This document shows positions 18,478-26,838 of a stretch of 64,000 bases of DNA, in pieces. The notes beneath the pieces are model-generated. The model worked only from the letters and a program-made list of their open reading frames with translations, made no database searches and was not told the origin of the DNA. The position numbers and the translations under genes are program-made. Numbering within the stretch: the stretch's first letter is position 1; each line of letters opens with the position of its first letter. The DNA comes from CAYSNP01 sp964432485. GTDB lineage: Bacteria > Bacillota > Clostridia > Christensenellales > DTU072. The stretch is taken from the NCBI GenBank assembly GCA_964432485.1, contig CAYSNP010000004.1:23396-87395 (forward strand). The letters are read 5' to 3'.

Positions 18478-19795
18478 AGCTTATAAAGCCATTTATTTTT
18501 TCAATCCATTCTGCTACAGCGTTAGCTTTATAGCTTTGCGGAATATCAAGGATAGCTTGTTTTGCCGCTTTTGACTTGCCTACCACGCTTTTTATCTTTA
18601 GCAAGAGTAACGGTTTGCGCCAGCCTTTTTTAAGTTTTTCAAATATTGCTTTTTTATCCAGCACTATCTCTTGTCCATGCGCTCCCGCCCCCAGCTCTTT
18701 TGCGCCCAGGATACCATTGTTAAATAAAAAGTTCAGTTCTTTTTCAGTTATTCCCAGCAAAAAGTTCTTTAATACGCAAATGCCAATCATTTTGCTTGCA
18801 ACTGCAGTAAAATATTCAACTTGATAGTCCCAAATATTGTCTATAGTCCATTCCTTTCCCTGTTTGTCAGCTTTAAGTAAGGTATCTGCAAGCATTTTTC
18901 CTGCCAAAATGGAGTTAGTAATACCGGAGCCGTTAATAGGGATAGGCATAGATGCGGCATCTCCTGTAAGGGCAAAGCTGTCTCCCACTATAAGCGGCAA
19001 AGTGGATTTTAGAGGTATATCTCCCGCATATCCCCCTCGTTTTAGCTCATAGCCGATAGAGGGTTGCGCTTGGCGAAGTTTTTCAAGCACAGCATCCAGC
19101 CTTTGTTTGTCAAGAGGTTGCACAGCTCCAACTATAATATCCGCCATCCCTTCATTGACCTTATACCACGCCAGCCCTTTTATACCTTCAAACATAAAAT
19201 AAAAGTTAAATCTATCTGCATTGACGATTTTAGCATTGGGTATTAAATTAAAATATGCTCTATATGCCCAAAAAATATCGCTTGGACCATAATTGCTTAC
19301 AATATTATAGCTTTTCGGCAAGTGCTTAATAAGCGGCGAGTGTATTCCTGTAGCGTCTATAACAAAGTCAGCTAAAATTTCACCGTCTACGGTAACAATG
19401 CCCGCAACTTTATTGGCCGAATCCAAATAAGGGCGTAAAACTTCTTTTTCGAAATACAATATTGCTCCGCTCTTTAAGGCATTATCAATTAAGTATTTGT
19501 ACAATACTTTTCTGTCAATGCTATACTCTTTTTGGTCTGGACCTGCGTCAATAGATACCGAATTCTTTAAGTTTGGCGGAAAAAAGGTAGAATCAGGCCT
19601 GCCCGTATAGTCTTTTTTGCTAACTTTTATGCCCGCATATTCAAAAGTGGAAGCGGCTATTGTATCATGCCAATCATACCCCAACTCTTCACGCTTTCGT
19701 TTTTCGTATACTTCCACGCTATAGCCTTGAGCTGCCAAATATGCCGCTGCGGTAAGCCCGCCATGCCCTGCGCCTGCAATTACTATTTTTTTCAT
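18476..19795 (-). CDS. FAD-dependent oxidoreductase (geranylgeranyl-reductase-like)
   Basis: A 439-residue flavoprotein. The N-terminal dinucleotide motif GAGHGGLTAAAYLA (7-20) ends in an acidic residue region (VEVYEKRKREE). The mid-protein motif FVIDATGIHS and the later FAD motif LTGDAASMPIPINGSGI match the geranylgeranyl reductase / aromatic hydroxylase-like group. Family members reduce isoprenoid chains or oxidise small molecules; the substrate here is unknown. The C-terminal ~100 residues are helical and Lys-rich without recognised motifs. AAGGAGG precedes the ATG. It is a single gene with its own promoter, convergent with the lipoproteins. A link to the MEP-pathway ispE is possible but distant. 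Confidence 0.75.
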   Translation of the reverse strand: MKKIVIAGAGHGGLTAAAYLAAQGYSVEVYEKRKREELGYDWHDTIAASTFEYAGIKVSKKDYTGRPDSTFFPPNLKNSVSIDAGPDQKEYSIDRKVLYKYLIDNALKSGAILYFEKEVLRPYLDSANKVAGIVTVDGEILADFVIDATGIHSPLIKHLPKSYNIVSNYGPSDIFWAYRAYFNLIPNAKIVNADRFNFYFMFEGIKGLAWYKVNEGMADIIVGAVQPLDKQRLDAVLEKLRQAQPSIGYELKRGGYAGDIPLKSTLPLIVGDSFALTGDAASMPIPINGSGITNSILAGKMLADTLLKADKQGKEWTIDNIWDYQVEYFTAVASKMIGICVLKNFLLGITEKELNFLFNNGILGAKELGAGAHGQEIVLDKKAIFEKLKKGWRKPLLLLKIKSVVGKSKAAKQAILDIPQSYKANAVAEWIEKINGFIS

Positions 19796-19816
19796 AATAC
19801 TGCCTCCTTGCCAATT

Positions 19817-19845
19817 AGTATATTATGGGAGGGGAATAATGTCAA
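19817..19845 (-). promoter_or_regulatory. Promoter of the FAD oxidoreductase gene
   Basis: On the minus strand TTGACA (19845-19840), 17-nt spacer, TATACT (19822-19817). The predicted start near 19810 gives a leader of about 15 nt with AAGGAGG. Confidence 0.7.
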
Positions 19846-19879
19846 GCACCGCCAATTTAGGGCAAAGCTAGTGGCATTT

Positions 19880-20776
19880 TCAATACTTTCTTAAAAACTC
19901 CTGCACTTGAGTATTGCTAGGGATAGCTGCTGCCGCTCCTTTCTTGGTAGTAGCAAGGGCTGCGGCTGCAGAAGCGTATTGTATAGCTTGCACTACCTCT
20001 TTGCCTTGCGCCAGCCCTGCCGCTAAATATCCGCAATAGGTGTCCCCTGCCGCTGTGGTATCTATTGCTTTTACCTTATAGCTTTTGACAGCGTGTCTAT
20101 CTTTGCCCTCAATAAGCATAGAGCCTTGCTCCCCTAATGTGACTATAAGGCGAGCAATGCCTTGCTTTAGCAATGCCTTTACTGCTTTTTCAAAATCAGT
20201 ACTGCCGCCAAGGGTAGCCAGTTCGTTTTCATTGGGGATAAGGATATCAGTATAGGAGAGCATATCTAAACATGCAAGATTAGCAGGAGCAGGATTAAGC
20301 AAGGTAAGCAGTCCTTTTTGTTTTGCTTGAGCCAGCCCGTATTTTACTAACTCTAAAGGCACTTCCAACTGCGTTAAAAAAATATCTCCTTCTACAGCTG
20401 TCTGCAATAGGGCGTCTATATCGCTTTTTGCCACTTTGGCATTTGCGCCTGCATTGATAATGATTCTATTGTCCGCATCTACTACTATTATTACAGCAGT
20501 GCCCGAAGAGCCGCTTGTTTGGCGTATATAGTTGCAAGCCACACCTGATTGAGCAAGTGCTGAAAGCATTTGTTCGGCAAAGGTATCAGAGCCTACACAG
20601 CCTGCCATATACACTTGTGCTCCCCCCTTAGCGCAAGCAATAGCCTGATTAGCACCTTTACCGCCGGGGTTTAGCATAAAATCATACCCTATTAGAGTTT
20701 CTCCCTTTTTCGGAAAGCGGTCTGCATTGATAACCACATCCATATTTAAGCTGCCTAACACAAAAATCTTTTTCAT
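19880..20776 (-). CDS. rbsK: Ribokinase (PfkB family)
   Basis: A 298-residue PfkB-family sugar kinase, closest by eye to ribokinase. Motifs: N-terminal GSLNMDVV, substrate motif NPGGKGANQA, and the catalytic segment DTTAAGDTYCGYLA with Asp as the base, which is the ribokinase form of the second PfkB signature. It would phosphorylate ribose or another pentose/hexose with ATP in the cytoplasm. AAGGTG lies before the ATG. It is the last gene of a six-gene minus-strand operon, 9 nt after the GH13 gene. That context suggests a role in the sugar pathway of the operon rather than general ribose use; no ribose transporter is adjacent. Confidence 0.88.
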   Translation of the reverse strand: MKKIFVLGSLNMDVVINADRFPKKGETLIGYDFMLNPGGKGANQAIACAKGGAQVYMAGCVGSDTFAEQMLSALAQSGVACNYIRQTSGSSGTAVIIVVDADNRIIINAGANAKVAKSDIDALLQTAVEGDIFLTQLEVPLELVKYGLAQAKQKGLLTLLNPAPANLACLDMLSYTDILIPNENELATLGGSTDFEKAVKALLKQGIARLIVTLGEQGSMLIEGKDRHAVKSYKVKAIDTTAAGDTYCGYLAAGLAQGKEVVQAIQYASAAAALATTKKGAAAAIPSNTQVQEFLRKY

Positions 20777-20785
20777 TTTAGCACC

Positions 20786-22411
20786 TTATGCTTTATGCAA
20801 AGATAAAACTAAACCTTGATACGCTGACAACTCTATATTGTTTAGGTCAATAGCTTGCTTATCTTTATTAATACTAAGCAGCACTTGCGCAGCTTTATAG
20901 TTGCCTGCATTCTCCAAAGAAAAAACGCATCCTTTTTTGCTCATATTAAGAGCTACAAATACAGTTTCTTGCTCAGTAGTCCTAAAATACGCTAACACAT
21001 TTTTAGGAGCTTTTTCGTAAAAGGCAAACTCGCCAAGTCCTAAAGCATTATTTTTTTTGCGCATCCAAATAAGCTTGCGATAGGTATGCAGCAAGGAGTG
21101 CGGGTCTTGCTCCGCTTGCGCCACATTTATATTTTTGTAGTCTTTATGTACAGGCAACCAAGGTTCTGCGCTAGAAAAGCCGGCATACTCTTCACTTGAC
21201 CATTGTATAGGGGTGCGCGCGCGATCTCTGCCTCTATGAAAAGGCCAATAGTGCTTGCCTACAGAGTCCATTAGTTCATTCCGCTTTATTTTAACATCCA
21301 GCATACCTATTTCCTCGCCCATATAGATAAAAGGCGTACCTTTAAGAGTAAGGAGCAAAGCTGCCGCTATTTTAGCCCGTGCCAAAGTCCATTTGCCTTT
21401 GGCATACCTGCTGATATGGCGAGGTATATCATGATTGGAAAGAAAGTAGCTTGGCCAGCCTTTGCCTTGCGTAGCATCAAGCCACTGCTGAATATTTTGC
21501 TTAAAGCTAGCAGCCGAAAACTTAGAATGCATAAAGGCAAAATTAAATACCAAATGCATTCCGTCATTGTTATCCCCATAATACTTTACTGCTTCTTCCA
21601 CATCTTTAATAAAGATTTCGCCTACCAGCATTTTATCTTTATACTTATCTGTAAGTGCTCTCATCATTTTGCCCACTCCAACCGCCTCAGGTCTGTTGCG
21701 GTCATAAATATGCTTTTGCATATCGTAAGGGCGTATGCCTAAGCAAAAAGGATTGTTGCGCAGCTCGCTGTCTTTATGAGAAAAGTTAAGTACATCCACC
21801 CTAAACCCGTCCACCCCTTTTTTTAGCCAAAACTCCATTGCCGCTAGCACAGCTTTTGCAACTTCGGGGTTTTTCCAATTGAGGTCAGGCTGTTCGGGCA
21901 AAGAATTATGATAATAATATTGGCGGGTCTTAGCGTCCCAATCCCAAGCCCGTCCGCCAAACATCCCCAGCCATTTGTTGGGGTATTTGCCTTGCTTGCC
22001 GTCCACCCATATATACCAATCCCTTTTAGGGCTGTCTTTGCTGGAGCGGGATTCGATAAACCAAGGGTGCAAGTGCGAAGTTACGCTTGGCACAATATCC
22101 ATAAGGATGCGGATACCTCGCTTATGCGCTTCCTCCAGCAATTTATCAAAGTCCGCCATAGTACCGTATTGAGGGTCAATGCCCTCATAATCCATAATGT
22201 CATATCCAAAATCATATTGCGGGCAAGGATATACGGGATTTAGCCAAATAGCGTCTATGCCCAAAGAGTTTTCAGTCCCGTCATTTAAGTAATCCAGCTT
22301 TTCAATAATGCCCTTAATATCACCTACGCCATCATTGTTAGTATCGTTAAAGCTGCGAGGATACAATTGATATGCAACTGCGCTCTTCCACCATTCTGCC
22401 TTGCTATTCAT
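20786..22411 (-). CDS. GH13 alpha-glucosidase-like enzyme with altered region I
   Basis: A 541-residue cytoplasmic GH13 enzyme of the oligo-1,6-glucosidase / alpha-glucosidase type (WWKSAVAYQLYPRSFNDTNNDGVGDIKGI at the start). The catalytic triad is intact: D206 in GFRVDV, E265 in LVGEIF and D328 in SNHDIPR. The normally conserved region I pair Asn-His (DxxxNH) reads Ser-Val in DIVPSVTSHLHPWF (S109, V110), which removes the His that contacts the -1 sugar in most members. It may be a specialised subfamily with another substrate or a transglycosidase. GGAGGT before ATG 22411 sets the start; the ATG at 22426 lies in front of that ribosome site. It is the fifth gene of the ROK-controlled operon. 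Confidence 0.85.
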   Translation of the reverse strand: MNSKAEWWKSAVAYQLYPRSFNDTNNDGVGDIKGIIEKLDYLNDGTENSLGIDAIWLNPVYPCPQYDFGYDIMDYEGIDPQYGTMADFDKLLEEAHKRGIRILMDIVPSVTSHLHPWFIESRSSKDSPKRDWYIWVDGKQGKYPNKWLGMFGGRAWDWDAKTRQYYYHNSLPEQPDLNWKNPEVAKAVLAAMEFWLKKGVDGFRVDVLNFSHKDSELRNNPFCLGIRPYDMQKHIYDRNRPEAVGVGKMMRALTDKYKDKMLVGEIFIKDVEEAVKYYGDNNDGMHLVFNFAFMHSKFSAASFKQNIQQWLDATQGKGWPSYFLSNHDIPRHISRYAKGKWTLARAKIAAALLLTLKGTPFIYMGEEIGMLDVKIKRNELMDSVGKHYWPFHRGRDRARTPIQWSSEEYAGFSSAEPWLPVHKDYKNINVAQAEQDPHSLLHTYRKLIWMRKKNNALGLGEFAFYEKAPKNVLAYFRTTEQETVFVALNMSKKGCVFSLENAGNYKAAQVLLSINKDKQAIDLNNIELSAYQGLVLSLHKA

Positions 22412-22429
22412 AATATTTACCTCCATATT

Positions 22430-23545
22430 TTATTGCCTGCTAATCATAGATTCTGCAATAATAAGCTCCATATCGCCCCGAGTGTTCTCCGGATTATAGT
22501 AGCAATCCAGCATCCTTTCATAAGGGAGATTGTTAATCCTATCATTCATAATATTCAGCACCTTGATATTAACTTCTACCGCCCTTTTTGCGCTCATCCG
22601 CTCCGGATTGATATCAATACCAATATACTCTGCAAACCCTGCCGCCTTTAGGGCAAGAAGTCCGGCTTCCGCTTGCTCCCATTCTACTACTCCTACATTT
22701 AAGTCTTGGTCGTAATTGCCTAGCGGCTGACTGTTAAAATGAGGATGGCTCATCCTGCCTTCACGGCAAATTCGTGAAAAAACATAAGGAGTATCTTCAT
22801 AGCCCATTCGTATATGTCCTATTTCCGGTTGCATACCTACCAGGCAGAAACCTTGCTCCAGCAGGCTGCGATTGATAGGATTAGCAAGCCTTGCTTCTAC
22901 ATCCCTTGCAAGTAGCAATCCATCTGCGCAAGTACGGTAAATATTGTTTGGCACAGGCTCGCAAGGCTTGGTTTCAATGCGTACCATAACGCCGGGCACT
23001 TCGTCCATAGCGTCTGCAAGTGCGCCTTCAAAATTTTCCCACATTTGATAGTATGGGTGCCCATAAGAGTAAGTATAGCCATCTATACCCGGCCAAAGCC
23101 CGCAAGCATCCGCTTCTGCTACCTTAACAAATTTAAGTATTTCAATAAGTTTTTTTGTAGCTTGGTCACGGTATTTTGCTATTGGATTGGACAGTGTGCC
23201 AAACTCAAATTCTTTATTATAAAAGGTATGAGGACCTATGCCCGATATTCTGATGCCCGTTTCTTTTTCCAGTTGTTTGTAAAGGTGAAGGTTTTCTTCG
23301 TTTATTTCTACACCATAGTGGGCTTCTATCCCTTTAACTCCGATTGCCTGCATTTCTGCTACCAGTTCAATTCTTTCCGGTATGCTAATTTCTTTACCAT
23401 AAGGCTCGTGGAATCTGCTTCCTCCTGGCGATAAGTACCAAATGCCCACAGTAGGTTTGATTTCCAGCTTAAAATTGCGCAAATGTGCTAACATTTGCTC
23501 CTTGTCTCTAAATTGTTTTTGATATTGTAGATTTTGTAGTTTCAT
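22430..23545 (-). CDS. Xylose-isomerase-like TIM-barrel sugar isomerase/epimerase
   Basis: A 371-residue protein of the xylose isomerase-like superfamily. Metal-binding candidates occur in order: AHYGVE, WPGIDGYTYSYGHP, VRIETKPCEP (Glu), GMQPEIGHIRMG (Glu/His), SHPHFNSQPLGNYDQDLN (His/Asn/Asp) and IGIDINPER (Asp). The HFNSQ...DQDLN part parallels the D-A-N-x-G-D...D-T-D region of XylA. It probably interconverts an aldose and a ketose, or epimerises a ketose. It is not canonical XylA, and the true sugar is unknown. AAGGAGG precedes the start. It lies between the PfkB kinase and the GH13 gene, spaced 17-18 nt, so it should act after hydrolysis and before phosphorylation. Confidence 0.75.
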   Translation of the reverse strand: MKLQNLQYQKQFRDKEQMLAHLRNFKLEIKPTVGIWYLSPGGSRFHEPYGKEISIPERIELVAEMQAIGVKGIEAHYGVEINEENLHLYKQLEKETGIRISGIGPHTFYNKEFEFGTLSNPIAKYRDQATKKLIEILKFVKVAEADACGLWPGIDGYTYSYGHPYYQMWENFEGALADAMDEVPGVMVRIETKPCEPVPNNIYRTCADGLLLARDVEARLANPINRSLLEQGFCLVGMQPEIGHIRMGYEDTPYVFSRICREGRMSHPHFNSQPLGNYDQDLNVGVVEWEQAEAGLLALKAAGFAEYIGIDINPERMSAKRAVEVNIKVLNIMNDRINNLPYERMLDCYYNPENTRGDMELIIAESMISRQ

Positions 23546-23562
23546 AGTTGCCTCCTTAAAAA

Positions 23563-24483
23563 TTATTTGCTTAGCAGATATTTATTATTTAACTGCTCAT
23601 AGCTTTCCAGCGTGCCCGATGCGCCTAACTTGCTCACACATTCCGCCCCTGCGGCATTGCCTAGTGCGGCGCAACCCCTTAGCGAAAGACCGTTGCAGCA
23701 AGCGGCTAAAAACCCAGCCACAAAAGCATCGCCTGCTCCCGTAGTATCTACTACCTTAGCAGGGTAAGCAGGTACTTTTAACTGATTTCCGTTTTCTGAG
23801 ATCAGGCAACCATCCGCCCCCATTTTTATAATAACCGTCCTTGCCCCGTGAATATGAAAAAAATTAGCGGCATCTTCTGCCCTTTTTGCCTTTGATAAGC
23901 TCAAAGCCTCTCTAATACTGGGCAGAAAATAATTCACATAAGCAAGAGCAGGGCGCAAAAGCTCAAAATCTTTGGCTTCTCCCGTAGTGTCTAATGCAGT
24001 TTTCAGGACAGCTTTTTGTGCTCTTTTAAGTAAATTAGCCATACCCATACCGTCTAAGGCAGGCAAATCAAAAGCGCTGCCGATATATAGGCAATCATAC
24101 TGCTTTAGCGTTTCGTTACTGATATCTTTTTCCGCAAAGGTATGGCAAGCCCCTTTATAGGATAAAAAGCTCCGCTGCCCGTTTTTTTGAATCAGTACAG
24201 CAGAACTGGAGGTAGGCAGCTCCGCTTCAAGCACCAGATTAGTGTCCACTCCTGCGTTTGCCGCTTGCTCCATAATTGCTTGCCCTAGCATATCTTTGCC
24301 AATACGGGCAGCAAGTGCAGATTTTACGCCAAGGGCAGCCAAATTAACTGCCACATTAAAAGCGTCCCCTCCGCCTTTTAGCTCAATGGTGTCAACCTCA
24401 CTGGTATCTACTTTTAAGCAAGTGTCTTCCACAGGCTTGATAAGTATATCACATACCGCAAGCCCTGCGCATAGAATCTTCAT
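23563..24483 (-). CDS. PfkB-family carbohydrate kinase
   Basis: A 306-residue sugar kinase of the PfkB/ribokinase superfamily. It has an N-terminal sheet start (ILCAGLAVCDILI), the substrate glycines in ELKGGGDAFNVAVNLAALG (first PfkB signature region) and the catalytic signature VVDTTGAGDAFVAGFLA near 245-260. It likely phosphorylates a ketose (fructokinase-like or 1-phosphate kinase activity). With the ribokinase homologue in the same operon it could give a bisphosphate for the aldolase; this order is inference. A strong AAAGGGGGAG precedes the ATG. It is 17 nt upstream of the isomerase and 13 nt downstream of the aldolase. Confidence 0.85.
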   Translation of the reverse strand: MKILCAGLAVCDILIKPVEDTCLKVDTSEVDTIELKGGGDAFNVAVNLAALGVKSALAARIGKDMLGQAIMEQAANAGVDTNLVLEAELPTSSSAVLIQKNGQRSFLSYKGACHTFAEKDISNETLKQYDCLYIGSAFDLPALDGMGMANLLKRAQKAVLKTALDTTGEAKDFELLRPALAYVNYFLPSIREALSLSKAKRAEDAANFFHIHGARTVIIKMGADGCLISENGNQLKVPAYPAKVVDTTGAGDAFVAGFLAACCNGLSLRGCAALGNAAGAECVSKLGASGTLESYEQLNNKYLLSK

Positions 24484-24496
24484 AAGCGCTCCCCCT

Positions 24497-25354
24497 TTAT
24501 CCTGCCTTGCCTGCTAAGGCTGAAAACAATTTTATTTTTTCTTTTACCAATTCCTTTGCCGCTAGTTGTGCGCTTTTGAACAACTTAAAAACATTATAAG
24601 AAAACCCCGTCTCTTGTTGAGCTTTGGCCAGTTGCGCCCCGTATGCGGCAATAAACTCTGTGCAGATATTTACTTTAGCTATACCGCCTGCAATAGCTTC
24701 TGCAACCTTTTTGTCAGGCGTGCCCGAACCCCCATGCAGCACAAGGGGTATGCTCACTTGCAAAGCTATTTCTTTTAGCCTTTTTATATCAATCTTTGGG
24801 GTAGAGGTATAGAACCCATGCGCAGTACCTATAGCCACAGCCAGCGCATCTATATTAGTACGATTTACAAATTCTTTAGCTTGCAGAGGGTCGGTTAAAT
24901 GCTCTTGCAAAGAGTCTATCTTACCTTCGATGCCTATTAGCTGTCCCAGTTCTGCTTCTACAGTAGCATTGTACCCAGACGCAAGCCTAACTACTTTTTG
25001 GACAAGCGCAATATTTTCTTCCATTGGCAACATAGACCCATCTATCATTACAGAGGTAAATCCAGCATCTAACACCCTTTCCACTTCTTCATAACTTTCT
25101 GCATGGTCAAGGTGCAGGGCTATAGGTATAGAAAAAGATTGTGCAGTTATGGTAGCCAATTTATAGGCATTTGGATACCCATACATATAATCTCGCTCAT
25201 AATGTCCTACTTGCAATATTACAGGCATGCTCAATTCCTGCGCTGCTTCTGCAACTGCAAAGGCAGAGTCAAGCGACCAAAATTCAAATGCGCCTACTGC
25301 ATATTTTTGTGCTTTTGCCTGCTGCAGCATTGCTTTCATATTTACAAGTGCCAT
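24497..25354 (-). CDS. Class II (zinc) fructose/tagatose-bisphosphate-type aldolase
   Basis: A 285-residue class II aldolase of the FbaA/GatY/IolJ group. Zinc ligands are visible in ALHLDHAES (two His), in the Glu of TVEAELGQLIG, in AIGTAHGFY and in LVLHGGSGTPD; the phosphate/sugar site is KVNICTEF. It would split a ketose (bis)phosphate into dihydroxyacetone phosphate and an aldehyde. Whether the substrate is fructose-, tagatose- or another ketose phosphate cannot be decided here. Ribosome site TGGAGGG precedes the ATG. It is the first enzyme gene after the ROK repressor (12-nt gap), so it is the last step of the pathway encoded first. Confidence 0.88.
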   Translation of the reverse strand: MALVNMKAMLQQAKAQKYAVGAFEFWSLDSAFAVAEAAQELSMPVILQVGHYERDYMYGYPNAYKLATITAQSFSIPIALHLDHAESYEEVERVLDAGFTSVMIDGSMLPMEENIALVQKVVRLASGYNATVEAELGQLIGIEGKIDSLQEHLTDPLQAKEFVNRTNIDALAVAIGTAHGFYTSTPKIDIKRLKEIALQVSIPLVLHGGSGTPDKKVAEAIAGGIAKVNICTEFIAAYGAQLAKAQQETGFSYNVFKLFKSAQLAAKELVKEKIKLFSALAGKAG

Positions 25355-25366
25355 ATACCCTCCATA

Positions 25367-26575
25367 CTATAAAAGCCTTTTCCACAATAAGCTATCTTTG
25401 TTATCTTCATCAAATTGCTCATTGAAAATCAAGGTTGTCGCACCTTTTACAAATAGCTTTTCTTCATTGCATATTTCTATTTTTATATCATCTCTGGTAA
25501 TAAAATCAGTGCGCTCGAATACCTTTTGCATTAGGCGATTTTCTAGAGCGGGGAAGCTAGGCAAGAAAGTAGAGTCCAGCACAATAAGTTCAGGGTCGTA
25601 TGCCTTTATTATATTATCTATACTTTGCGCAATATAATCTGTTGCTTGCTCCAATAATTGCATGCTAAACGCATTTTGATTTTTGGCAGACTCAATTATC
25701 CAAGCCATATCCAGCTCCGCCTTAGCAATTTTGTCTAAGCCCTTCTGCTTTTCTGCTTGTGCTTTGGCATAGCTGACTATCCCTAAATTAGAGGCATATA
25801 ACTCAACACACCCAAAATTGCCGCAACTACATTGTTCGCCGTTAGGATTGATGCTAATATGCCCAATCTCACCTGCAAAATATCTGCTCCCTCTATATAC
25901 TTTGCCATCTATTGTTATACCTATTCCAATCCCTTCTACGGTAGAAAGATATACAATATTGCTATTAGTTCTATTTGATTTTAAGTATAAAACATTGGCA
26001 TTGTTATCATTGTCCACAAGCGTGGGCAAGCTCATTTTTTTGCCCAGAAGCTCACCCAGAGGGATGTTCTTCCACCCTTTGATATGCGGCAATTCCAATA
26101 TTACTCCTCTTGCAAAGTCAACAGGACCGGGCACAGATACTCCAATCCCGGCAATATCTTTTTTTTCAATACCGCTCTTTTCAATAATGCAGTGTATTTT
26201 GTCCGCTAAAACTTGTACTACTTCTTCTATTGAGTTATCGGCAAGTTTGAATTTTTCGCTACTGCAGCTAGCTTGCCCAAAAGCAAAATCAAATATGCCA
26301 ATGCTAATCTGCTCAATACCGATAGATACCCCTATTGTATACAAGCTCTTAGGATTTAAGCCATATATTGCCGCTTTTCTGCCTCCGGTAGAGATAGCAA
26401 GCCCATTATCTAATACAATTTCTTGAGCCAGCAGCTCATTGACAAAAGCATTTATAGTGCCTGCTGTAAGCACAGTCTTTTCCCTTAGCTCCTGCTTGGT
26501 AAGTTTACCGTGCCGCCTAAAGCAATCCAGTACCTCTAACATATTTTTGCGCTTAACTAAACTGGTAACTGCCAT
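25367..26575 (-). CDS. ROK-family transcriptional repressor (NagC/XylR-like)
   Basis: A 402-residue regulator. The N-terminal winged helix (about 8-60, LTKQELREKTVLTAGTINAFVNELL) binds DNA. The C-terminal ROK domain binds a sugar: GIGVSVPGPVDFARGVI, VDNDNNANVLYLKSN, and the zinc motif GEQCSCGNFGCVE. It should repress its own operon and the divergent transporter until its sugar ligand is present. The ND-x-N catalytic-type motif of ROK kinases is partly kept, but the DNA-binding domain marks it as a regulator. It is the first gene of a six-gene operon, and a 263-bp divergent promoter region with tandem repeats lies upstream. AAGGG is the likely ribosome site. Confidence 0.9.
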   Translation of the reverse strand: MAVTSLVKRKNMLEVLDCFRRHGKLTKQELREKTVLTAGTINAFVNELLAQEIVLDNGLAISTGGRKAAIYGLNPKSLYTIGVSIGIEQISIGIFDFAFGQASCSSEKFKLADNSIEEVVQVLADKIHCIIEKSGIEKKDIAGIGVSVPGPVDFARGVILELPHIKGWKNIPLGELLGKKMSLPTLVDNDNNANVLYLKSNRTNSNIVYLSTVEGIGIGITIDGKVYRGSRYFAGEIGHISINPNGEQCSCGNFGCVELYASNLGIVSYAKAQAEKQKGLDKIAKAELDMAWIIESAKNQNAFSMQLLEQATDYIAQSIDNIIKAYDPELIVLDSTFLPSFPALENRLMQKVFERTDFITRDDIKIEICNEEKLFVKGATTLIFNEQFDEDNKDSLLWKRLL

Positions 26576-26618
26576 TTTTTATACCCTTATTCAACAACTT
26601 AATGCAAGTGTTATAATA

Positions 26619-26647
26619 AGTTTATCATAGCATTACAAAAATGTCAA
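26619..26647 (-). promoter_or_regulatory. Promoter of the ROK-led sugar operon
   Basis: Minus strand TTGACA (26647-26642), 17-nt spacer, TAAACT (26624-26619). The predicted start near 26612 gives a leader of about 36 nt. Confidence 0.55.
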
Positions 26648-26660
26648 TAGCTTTTTTTTA

Positions 26661-26698
26661 TTTAACATAAGGTATTTTCTTTAACATAAGCTATTTTG
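26661..26698 (+). promoter_or_regulatory. Two tandem 19-bp direct repeats, candidate ROK operator
   Basis: TTTAACATAAGGTATTTTC (26661-26679) is followed directly by TTTAACATAAGCTATTTTG (26680-26698), with two mismatches. They sit just upstream of the ROK operon promoter and about 60 bp upstream of the transporter promoter, where a repressor could control both. Confidence 0.5.
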
Positions 26699-26760
26699 CC
26701 GACAATAAGGCATTGCATTTTCTTAAAACAATTAAAGCACTTGTTATTTGGCAATAGGTC

Positions 26761-26789
26761 TTGACATAATACACTCAAGCTAATACAAT
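26761..26789 (+). promoter_or_regulatory. Promoter of the GPH sugar transporter
   Basis: TTGACA (26761-26766), 17-nt spacer, TACAAT (26784-26789). Predicted start 26796 lies in a small palindrome AAGAA-GG-TTCTT (26793-26804). Confidence 0.7.
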
Positions 26790-26838
26790 GATAAGAAGGT
26801 TCTTTTATTTTTAAGAAAAAAGTTTTACGAGAGGAAAT

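Noticed and set aside
25818..26426. 202-codon open frame antisense to the ROK regulator
   Set aside because: The ROK domain, zinc motif and winged helix are clear on the other strand; the antisense product is Ser/Pro/Ile-rich with no recognisable motif.
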